A stretch of 5,118 bases of DNA, from the NCBI GenBank assembly GCA_025937075.1, contig JAICSD010000343.1, positions 1 to 5,118 of the forward strand, given 5' to 3'. This DNA comes from Vicinamibacteria bacterium (lineage in GTDB: Bacteria; Acidobacteriota; Vicinamibacteria; Vicinamibacterales; 2-12-FULL-66-21). The stretch's first letter is position 1. The number at the start of each line of letters is the position of its first letter. Positions 1 through 5,118 of the stretch are shown one piece after another. A program made the position numbers and the translations under genes. The notes below the pieces were generated by a model, which saw nothing but the letters and a program-made list of their open reading frames with translations, ran no database searches and was not told the DNA's origin.

Positions 1-1
1 C

Positions 2-1936
2 TCGATTCGCCGGCTGATCCGCCGCTGCCTCGAGAAAAATCCCGCGCGCCGGCTGAGCAGTGCACAGGATGCCGGACTCGAGATCGACGACGTGCAAACG
101 GAGCCCGAATACGCCGGCACAGCGGCGCTCCAGCGTCGCGTCCCCATCCGGCTCGCGTGGTTCGTCGCGGCCGCGTTGGGCCTCGGACTGGCGGGGACAT
201 CCGTCGCACTCTGGCGCGCGACACGCCCATCGCCAGCGCAGGTCATGCGGTACGACCTGCGGCTGCCAGGCCAGACGTCTCTCGCGCTCGCCGAATATCC
301 GCCTGTGGCCATTTCGCACGACGGCAAAGCGGTGGTTCTGGTCGGCACTGCTGAAGGAGGTACACAACTCTTTCTTCGGCGACGAGACGAGGCCACGATC
401 CGGCCCCTTGACGGAACCGAAAACGCCGCCGATCCCGTGTTCTCGCCTGACGACCGCTGGCTCGTCTTCAGGGCAGGCCGGGATCTCAAAAAGATGATCA
501 TCGGATCGGCGCCGACCACCATCGCCGGCGTCGAGACGAGCCGCGGCGCGACCTGGCTCGACGACGGATCGATCGTGTTCGCGCCCGACGCCGCAATGGG
601 CCTCATGCGGCTCCCGCGCGGCGGCGGTCCGCTTCAGCCGCTGACCACGCTCGATGCACAGAAGGGGGAGAGGTCCCATCGCTGGCCGGCGGCGCTCCCG
701 GGCGGCAAAGCCGTTCTGTTCATCGTCGGCACGAACGCCAGTCCTGACGATTACAACAACTCGGACGTGGATGCCGTGATCGTTGCCACCGGCGAACGCC
801 GGCATGTCATGACCGGCGCGAGTTTCGTGAGGTACGTCCCGACCGGACACTTGATCTTCATGCGGAACGGCGCGATCAATGCCGTGCGCTTCGATCCCGA
901 CTCGCTCACCGTGAGCGGTGTTCCTGTGCCGATCGTCGATGGTGTCGGAGGCGACGTCACGAGCGGCGCGGCGGCGTTCGCGTGCGCGGACGACGGCACG
1001 CTCGTTTACGCGCCCGGCAGCGCCGGCGCGACCGGTAACTCGCGCCGCCTCGTGTGGGTGGACAGGAGCGGCGCCGTCGATCCGCTGCCGCTCCCGCCGG
1101 CCCTCTACAACGACGTCCGGATTGCTCCTGATGGACGTCGTCTAGCCGTCGTCGTTGGCACGGCGGGTTCCGGCGACGTCTGGATTTTCGACATGCAGCG
1201 CAAGACGTTCACGCGTCTGACGTTCGATCGCAACGCGGGTACGCCGGTGTGGTCGGCCGACGGTCAGAGCGTGTTCTACGCCTCCATCGAAGCGGGGAAG
1301 GACCGCACCACTTTTTACCGCAGGCCGGTCGACGGCAGCCGCGATCGCGAGCAGGTCGGCGCGATCGAGGGGCGCGCATTTCTCCTGTCCGTGGATGCGT
1401 CTGGAACGCTCCTGAAGGTGGTCAAGACGTCGAAAACAGAAGGCCGCGTCAGCGATATCGTCCTGCTGAACGGCGCCAATGGGAAGGTGACGCCGCTGGT
1501 CGCCACGGGCGCGGACGAGTACAGCGGATCGACCTCGCCGGACGGCCGGTGGCTCGCCTACCAATCCAATGAAAGCGGGCGTTTCGAGATCTACGTCCGC
1601 AGTCTGACCGAGGGAGGGGGCCGGTGGCAGGTGTCCACGACAGGCGGCGAGGAGCCTCGCTGGTCGGCGGACGGACGGGAACTGTTCTTCCGCATCGACA
1701 ATCGGTTCATGCACGCGGAGGTCGTGTCACAACACCCGTTTGGCGCGAACACGCCGGCGAAGCTGTTCGAAGGGATTGAGAACGTTCGTTCCGACACCGG
1801 CAACAGCTACGACGTCGATCCACAAACCGGTCGATTCGTGATGACGCGTTCCGCCGATCCGGCGGCGCCACCATCCGTCACGTCGCTCAACGTCGTGCTC
1901 AATTGGTTCGAGGACTTGCGCCGGCTGACGCGCTGA
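2..1936 (+). CDS. Ser/Thr protein kinase with C-terminal PD40/TolB-like propeller (kinase A), 5' partial
   Basis: The frame is open from base 2 to the TGA at 1934-1936 (644 codons), and the start lies upstream of the window. The first ~28 residues (LIRRCLEKNPARRLSSAQDA, then LEIDD) match the end of a bacterial Hanks-type kinase domain (subdomain XI, with the conserved Arg in NPARR). The GTG at 92 is therefore an internal Val, not a start. One membrane helix follows at about 152-214 (LAWFVAAALGLGLAGTSVAL). The remaining ~570 residues form a presumably periplasmic beta-propeller with recurring PD40-type blades: FSPDDRWLVF (~440), IAPDGRRLAVVV (~1121), WSADGQSVFYAS (~1250), SPDGRWLAY (~1535) and WSADGRELFF (~1661). 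The C-terminus, VVLNWFEDLRRL, is the usual ending of this family, so the 3' end looks complete. By family knowledge the kinase domain is cytoplasmic and phosphorylates Ser/Thr, while the propeller may sense a ligand or protein. Substrate and ligand are unknown. The gene runs tail to tail with the kinase remnant on the other strand. Confidence 0.93.
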   Translation, partial: SIRRLIRRCLEKNPARRLSSAQDAGLEIDDVQTEPEYAGTAALQRRVPIRLAWFVAAALGLGLAGTSVALWRATRPSPAQVMRYDLRLPGQTSLALAEYPPVAISHDGKAVVLVGTAEGGTQLFLRRRDEATIRPLDGTENAADPVFSPDDRWLVFRAGRDLKKMIIGSAPTTIAGVETSRGATWLDDGSIVFAPDAAMGLMRLPRGGGPLQPLTTLDAQKGERSHRWPAALPGGKAVLFIVGTNASPDDYNNSDVDAVIVATGERRHVMTGASFVRYVPTGHLIFMRNGAINAVRFDPDSLTVSGVPVPIVDGVGGDVTSGAAAFACADDGTLVYAPGSAGATGNSRRLVWVDRSGAVDPLPLPPALYNDVRIAPDGRRLAVVVGTAGSGDVWIFDMQRKTFTRLTFDRNAGTPVWSADGQSVFYASIEAGKDRTTFYRRPVDGSRDREQVGAIEGRAFLLSVDASGTLLKVVKTSKTEGRVSDIVLLNGANGKVTPLVATGADEYSGSTSPDGRWLAYQSNESGRFEIYVRSLTEGGGRWQVSTTGGEEPRWSADGRELFFRIDNRFMHAEVVSQHPFGANTPAKLFEGIENVRSDTGNSYDVDPQTGRFVMTRSADPAAPPSVTSLNVVLNWFEDLRRLTR

Positions 1937-1971
1937 GCGGAGCCGCGCCCCTCGTCGATGACGGAGGTAAT

Positions 1972-2058
1972 CGCGCGGTAGACCTCGCCCATGCCGCCCG
2001 TCCCGAGCAGTGCGACGACCTCATACCCTCCCAGTCGTGTTCCTGAAGTAAGCGTCAT
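1972..2058 (-). pseudogene. Truncated 5' remnant of a Ser/Thr protein kinase gene
   Basis: Read on the minus strand from the ATG at 2058-2056, the first 29 codons are a typical kinase N-terminus: MTLTSGTRLGGYEVVALLG followed by TGGMGEVYRA. This includes the glycine-rich ATP loop (LGTGGMGEVY). The intact kinase B has the parallel sequence RLGSYEIIAAIGAGGMGEVYHARDT. After the Ala codon at 1974-1972 the similarity stops: the expected RDxxLGRxVAIK segment with the catalytic Lys is missing. The frame then runs on, without resemblance to any kinase, into the antisense of kinase A until a stop at 1807. The start lies 13 bp after the stop of the DUF885 gene on the same strand, with no clear Shine-Dalgarno sequence, which suggests a former second gene of that operon. 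At least ~800 codons of a normal family member are absent. The frame could still make a short peptide, but not a kinase. Confidence 0.85.
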
Positions 2059-2071
2059 CGGCGATGGGCGA

Positions 2072-3331
2072 TTAGGGCGCGAAGAGCACTTGGCGGACGA
2101 GCGCGGGCGGCATGCTCCCGATCTCGAGCAGCTTCTGGTGGAAATCCTTCAGCGTGAAGCGAGGGCCCATCTTCGCGCGGTACTCGTCGCGCATCTTGAG
2201 GATTTCCGACATCCCCATGAAGTAGCCGATGAAATAGCCGGGCCGCGCCAACGCGGAATCCACCTCCGCTTCGGCGGCCCAGCGGAGGAACCCGACGCGG
2301 TCCACCATCAGTTGGATCGCCTGCTCGCGTGTCATCCGTCCGGTCTGCATGCCGACGTCGTAAATGACGCGCGCGTTCCTCCACAGGCGCAGCTGCAACT
2401 GGCGCAAGTGGATCGTCTCGTTGGGGAAGAAGCCGGTTTCCTGGAACAGCTGCTCGTTGTAGAGGCCCCAGCCCTCCGTGAACATCGGCGTGCTGACGAG
2501 CCGCCGCAGCTTCGAGGGGTTGTGCATCTGATACATGATCTGCACGTGGTGCCCGCCATATGTTTCGTGCGGCGCCGTGACGAGAATGACGCCCCAGTCA
2601 TGCTCGATGAGGTAGTCACGCTTCTTCGCCTCGTCCCACGATGGATCGAAGGGATTGATCTGCCACTCGCCCAGCAGTGTTCCGTCTGCCGCGGGCGGTC
2701 GTGAACTCGCCCCCGAGAAATTTCCGTAGTACGGATTGTTCCCGGCCGTCGGTCGTCTGGGCACGACCGTACATCGCTCCGGCCAGGGCAACGCCATCAG
2801 GTCCTTGCCGATGATGTGGGCGCGGGCGCGATCGACGACCTCCTGATGCGCTTCGATCATGCGCTCGGGATCCGGGTGATCCTGCTTCTCCTCGTTCGCG
2901 ATTTGCAGCCAGGATTTCTTCGGATCGATTTGCCGGGCGAGGGCATCGAGATTCTTGACGGTGGCGTCGAACTCTCCCCACGCATACGTCCACAGCTGGG
3001 CGGCGTCATAGGGCAGCAGGTACTGCTCGTGCAGCATCCGCGTGTACGCCGCTTCGCCCATCGGCCCGTCACGATGGGCCGCCGCGATCTCGCGCCCGAC
3101 GAGGATCGATTCGGCGAACCGCTCGTCGATCCTGCTCGATGCGCTCAGCGTCGACGCATCAATCGCTCGCAGCTCGGCGAGTAACGGGCTCGGGTCCGGG
3201 GCCGCCGAACCGCGACCGTGCACCGTGAGCCGATCCACGACGGCATCGAGTTTCGCCTGAGACGACGACTGTTGCTGCCATGGCAGGACCGCTCCGACTG
3301 CCAGAAGAACGACGGTGATGGATGCGCGCAC
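2072..3331 (-). CDS. DUF885 family protein, probable exported metallopeptidase
   Basis: 419 residues. The GTG start at 3331-3329 is well supported: an in-frame TAG lies four codons upstream (3343-3341), and the next residues form a short hydrophobic signal-like segment (ITVVLLAVGAVLPW, residues 5-18), so the product is probably exported. DUF885 hallmarks are HETYGGHH at residues 255-262 (the HExxxGHH site), TEGWGLYNE at 285-293 with Glu286 as the likely second acidic ligand, PGYFIGYFMG at 364-373 (usually PGQxxxYxxG), and the preceding ALPWPERCTVVP region at about 180-191. By family knowledge these are putative zinc-dependent peptidases. The substrate is unknown. It is shorter than the ~550-600 residues usual for the family, the difference falling before the HExxxGHH site. 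It is divergent from kinase B and was apparently followed by a second kinase, now only a remnant. I am sure of the family and less sure of peptidase activity, since the central Pro of HExxPGHH is Gly and the usual Gln near the C-terminus is Tyr. Confidence 0.88.
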   Translation of the reverse strand: MRASITVVLLAVGAVLPWQQQSSSQAKLDAVVDRLTVHGRGSAAPDPSPLLAELRAIDASTLSASSRIDERFAESILVGREIAAAHRDGPMGEAAYTRMLHEQYLLPYDAAQLWTYAWGEFDATVKNLDALARQIDPKKSWLQIANEEKQDHPDPERMIEAHQEVVDRARAHIIGKDLMALPWPERCTVVPRRPTAGNNPYYGNFSGASSRPPAADGTLLGEWQINPFDPSWDEAKKRDYLIEHDWGVILVTAPHETYGGHHVQIMYQMHNPSKLRRLVSTPMFTEGWGLYNEQLFQETGFFPNETIHLRQLQLRLWRNARVIYDVGMQTGRMTREQAIQLMVDRVGFLRWAAEAEVDSALARPGYFIGYFMGMSEILKMRDEYRAKMGPRFTLKDFHQKLLEIGSMPPALVRQVLFAP

Positions 3332-3337
3332 GTTGGC

Positions 3338-3343
3338 ATCCTA
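3338..3343 (-). promoter_or_regulatory. Possible -10 box (TAGGAT) for a leaderless DUF885 transcript
   Basis: On the minus strand TGTAGGAT is followed by six bases (GCCAAC) and then the GTG start at 3331. A TANNNT -10 at this distance would put the transcription start on or next to the start codon, giving a leaderless mRNA. There is no Shine-Dalgarno-like sequence upstream, which fits. No convincing -35 box is visible: the expected position reads GCGTGC and falls at the edge of the heptamer array. Short motifs like this can arise by chance. Confidence 0.4.
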
Positions 3344-3364
3344 CAACACGCTCCCACGCCGCAC

Positions 3365-3427
3365 GCATTCCGCACGCCGCACGCCCCACCCCGCACCCGG
3401 CACTCCGCACGGCGGACGTCGCACTCG
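3365..3427. repeat. Degenerate heptanucleotide tandem repeat, consensus GCACNCC, nine units
   Basis: Starting at 3365, nine consecutive 7-bp units can be read in strict phase: GCATTCC, GCACGCC, GCACGCC, CCACCCC, GCACCCG, GCACTCC, GCACGGC, GGACGTC, GCACTCG. The A at position 3 is invariant, C at position 4 is present in eight of nine, and most units begin GC. A further unit, CCACGCC, sits at 3354-3360 and is separated from the array by a lone GCAC (3361-3364), that is, a partial unit. The array fills the space between the two divergent -10-like boxes. Short heptanucleotide tandem repeats are known in other phyla (for example the STRR sequences of filamentous cyanobacteria). A function here is not known. 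Confidence 0.8.
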
Positions 3428-3430
3428 GTG

Positions 3431-3436
3431 TATGCT
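3431..3436 (+). promoter_or_regulatory. Possible -10 box (TATGCT) of kinase B
   Basis: TGTATGCT ends 12 bases before the ATG at 3449. Transcription starting about 7 bases after the box would leave a 5' leader of only ~5-6 bases, too short for a Shine-Dalgarno site, and none is visible in GTCGGCACCTCA. The region where a -35 box would lie is inside the GCACNCC array and shows no TTGACA-like sequence. The box resembles the one on the opposite strand (TGTAGGAT). Confidence 0.45.
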
Positions 3437-3448
3437 GTCGGCACCTCA

Positions 3449-5086
3449 ATGACCCCCGGGGAACGACTCGGGTCCTACGAAATCATCGCGGCGATCGGCG
3501 CGGGCGGCATGGGCGAGGTCTATCACGCCCGTGACACGGCGCTCGGTCGTGATGTCGCGATCAAAGTGCTTCCGCCGGGTTTCACCGGCGACGCCGAACG
3601 CCTCCGCCGTTTCGTGCAGGAAGCGCAGGCGGCGGCCGCGCTGGATCACCCCAACATCCTCGCGATCTATCAAATCGGGCAGCACGGAAACGCGCCGTAC
3701 ATCGTCTCGGAGCTGCTGAAAGGCAGCACCATCCGCGACCTCCTGCGGAACGGGCCGCTGCCTGTGCGCAAGGCGGTGGACTACGCGATCCAGACAGCGC
3801 GCGGACTCGCCGCCGCACACGACAAGGGCATCGTTCACCGCGATCTGAAGCCCGACAACCTGTTCGTCACGGCTGACGGCCGGGTGAAAATCCTCGACTT
3901 CGGCGTCGCCAAGCTGCTGATCCCGGAAGCGTCGGCGGACCGGACGATGAGTGTGAACACGGGGGAGGGAACGGTGCTCGGCACCGTCGGCTACATGTCG
4001 CCCGAGCAGGTGCGTGGACAGGCGGTCGATGCGCGGTCGGACGTGTTCAGCCTTGGAGCGGTCCTCTACGAGATGCTCTCGGGCCGCCGCGCGTTTCAGA
4101 AGGATTCGAGCGCCGACACCGTCGCTGCAGTGCTGAACGAGGATCCGCCGGAGCTCACGTCCGCGGACCGTGCGATTCCACCCATCCTCGAGCGGACGCT
4201 CAGGCGCTGCCTCGAGAAATCGCCGCAGGAGCGTTTCCAATCCGCGCGCGACGTCGCGTTCGCGCTCGAGGATCTGAGTTCGGTGTCCTCGCACCACGTC
4301 GCGATCCCCGACGCTCCCGCCGCGAAGAGACGTCCGCGGGCCGCGTTCGTGGCTCTCGCCACGGCGATTGGGGTGCTGACGGTAGGCGTCGCGGGCGTCG
4401 CGATTGGACGCTGGGACAGGACGGAGACGACCCAGCCGACATTCCAGCCCATCACCTTCCGTCGAGGCACGCTGCTGTCGGCTCGCTTCGCCCCGGCTGG
4501 CGACACGATCGTCTACGGCGCCGCGTGGGACGGGAAGCCGCCGGAAACCTTCGCCGTCACCGGCACGAGCCCCGAATCGCGGCCGCTCGGGTTTCCCAAC
4601 ACCGATATCTACGGCATCTCGACGAAGGGTGAACTCGCGCTGTCGTACCGCACGACGGACCCGTTCCCGCCCACGGCCGGCGTCCTCGCAGAAGTGCCGC
4701 TGCTCGGCGGCGCCGCGCCGCGGGAGATCAACAAAGGCGTCGAATACGCGGACTGGGCACCGGACGGGTCAATGGCCGTCACGATCGACGCCGGCATCGG
4801 TGACCGGCTCGAGTACCCGATCGGGAACACGCTTTACGAGATCAACGGCCCCATCCACATGATCCGCGTGTCGGCGGACGGGGCGCTCGTGGCCTTTTAC
4901 GAACCCCAGGAGAAAGGCCTCGCGATCGCGACCATCGACAAGGCGAAAAAGAAAACGACGCTCACCACGGGCTGGCGCGCGATCGACGGACTCGCGTGGT
5001 CACCGGACGGCAATGAGATCTGGTTTTCCGCCAAGGGCCGCGAAGCCGGGTGGGGGGTGTATGCCGTCACGCGCGCCGGCGCATAG
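3449..5086 (+). CDS. Ser/Thr protein kinase with truncated PD40/TolB-like propeller (kinase B)
   Basis: 545 residues from the ATG at 3449. The frame is open further upstream, but that stretch translates the heptamer repeat and the antisense of the peptidase, while MTPGERLGSYEI is the standard family N-terminus. The kinase core is complete: GAGGMGEVY loop (17-25), Lys39 in VAIK, Glu58 in FVQEAQ, HRDLKPDN (130-137), DFG (150-152), GTVGYMSPE (178-186), DVFSLG (198-203) and the RCLEKSPQERF end (253-263). It should therefore be catalytically competent. A basic stretch, KRRPR (293-297), precedes one membrane helix (about 298-320). About 225 residues of propeller follow, with blades near RFAPAGDTIVYG, WAPDGSMAVTID, VSADGALVAFYE and WSPDGNEIWFSA. 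Kinase A has ~570 residues there. The TAG at 5084-5086 interrupts the blade, and the frame after it still reads family-like (RTLLRTPGAF), so the gene may be a nonsense-mutated or mis-sequenced version of a longer one. It is divergent from the DUF885 gene. Confidence 0.92.
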   Translation: MTPGERLGSYEIIAAIGAGGMGEVYHARDTALGRDVAIKVLPPGFTGDAERLRRFVQEAQAAAALDHPNILAIYQIGQHGNAPYIVSELLKGSTIRDLLRNGPLPVRKAVDYAIQTARGLAAAHDKGIVHRDLKPDNLFVTADGRVKILDFGVAKLLIPEASADRTMSVNTGEGTVLGTVGYMSPEQVRGQAVDARSDVFSLGAVLYEMLSGRRAFQKDSSADTVAAVLNEDPPELTSADRAIPPILERTLRRCLEKSPQERFQSARDVAFALEDLSSVSSHHVAIPDAPAAKRRPRAAFVALATAIGVLTVGVAGVAIGRWDRTETTQPTFQPITFRRGTLLSARFAPAGDTIVYGAAWDGKPPETFAVTGTSPESRPLGFPNTDIYGISTKGELALSYRTTDPFPPTAGVLAEVPLLGGAAPREINKGVEYADWAPDGSMAVTIDAGIGDRLEYPIGNTLYEINGPIHMIRVSADGALVAFYEPQEKGLAIATIDKAKKKTTLTTGWRAIDGLAWSPDGNEIWFSAKGREAGWGVYAVTRAGA

Positions 5087-5118
5087 CGGACGCTGCTGCG
5101 GACCCCGGGCGCGTTTTA
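5087..5118 (+). pseudogene. Probable in-frame continuation of kinase B after the TAG, partial
   Basis: Ten codons after the TAG, in the same frame, read RTLLRTPGAF and stay open to the end of the window. Family members usually carry a blade of the form [VY]-hydrophobic-x-[GA]-x-ER-x-L-x-R-x-PG at this place, so AVTRAGA-stop-RTLLRTPG looks like one blade with a stop replacing a Glu or Gln codon (GAG or CAG to TAG). Only 32 bases are visible, which limits certainty. Confidence 0.55.

Noticed and set aside
23..37. 15-bp identity (cgctgcctcgagaaa) between kinase A at 23-37 and kinase B at 4205-4219, as a possible recombination repeat
   Set aside because: It encodes the conserved RCLEK motif in both genes, so shared ancestry and protein constraint explain it. 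The flanking DNA diverges.
92..1936. A separate propeller protein starting at the GTG at 92
   Set aside because: The frame is open back to base 2 and encodes the conserved end of a kinase domain directly upstream, so the GTG is internal to a longer gene.
1950..1967. Small hairpin CCTCGTC-GAT-GACGGAGG after kinase A as a terminator
   Set aside because: The stem has only about seven pairs with one bulged G and a three-base loop, and no T-run follows. It is too weak to call a terminator.
1991..2704. 237-codon plus-strand open frame antisense to the DUF885 gene
   Set aside because: It is the complement of a clear DUF885 coding sequence. Its translation is rich in Arg, His and Leu without recognisable motifs, as expected for shadow frames in GC-rich DNA.
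3218..3448. N-terminal extension of kinase B to an upstream ATG at 3218
   Set aside because: The extra 77 codons translate the antisense of the DUF885 signal region and the GCACNCC repeat (His-Ala-Pro-Arg-rich). Family members begin just before the RLGSYEI segment, at the ATG at 3449.
3446..4297. 283-codon minus-strand open frame antisense to kinase B
   Set aside because: It lies opposite the kinase core with all its conserved motifs. Its own translation is low-complexity Arg/Val/His-rich and resembles no family.

Overview
This is a GC-rich bacterial window. It holds parts of three eukaryote-like Ser/Thr protein kinases around one secreted DUF885-type metallopeptidase. The kinases have a cytoplasmic kinase domain, one membrane helix and a C-terminal TolB/PD40-type beta-propeller. 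Many paralogues of this architecture are typical of soil Acidobacteriota (for example Vicinamibacteria-like lineages). That placement is an inference from protein style, because there is no phylogenetic marker here.

Layout, left to right. (1) Bases 2-1936, plus strand: the 3' part of kinase A, covering the last stretch of the kinase domain, a membrane helix and a complete-looking propeller. Its 5' part lies outside the window. (2) Bases 1972-2058, minus strand: a 29-codon head of a second kinase (start codon to just past the glycine-rich loop). Its homology ends abruptly about 35 bp from the stop codon of kinase A, so it is a gene remnant facing kinase A tail to tail. (3) Bases 2072-3331, minus strand: a DUF885 peptidase with a GTG start. 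Its stop codon lies 13 bp before the start of the kinase remnant, so the two once looked like a peptidase-kinase operon. (4) Bases 3332-3448: a 117-bp divergent promoter region. It is almost filled by a degenerate 7-bp tandem repeat (consensus GCACNCC) lying between two -10-like boxes. (5) Bases 3449-5086, plus strand: kinase B, with an intact kinase core but a propeller cut short by a TAG codon. After the TAG the same frame stays open and still reads like the family, so the stop looks like a recent nonsense mutation, a sequence error or a readthrough site.

The probable theme is envelope signalling: kinases with periplasmic propellers encoded next to an exported peptidase. Whether they share a pathway cannot be told from sequence. 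I saw no complete novel defence, mobile or RNA system. The points most worth a second look are the two damaged kinase genes, the heptamer array between the divergent promoters, and the apparently leaderless starts.
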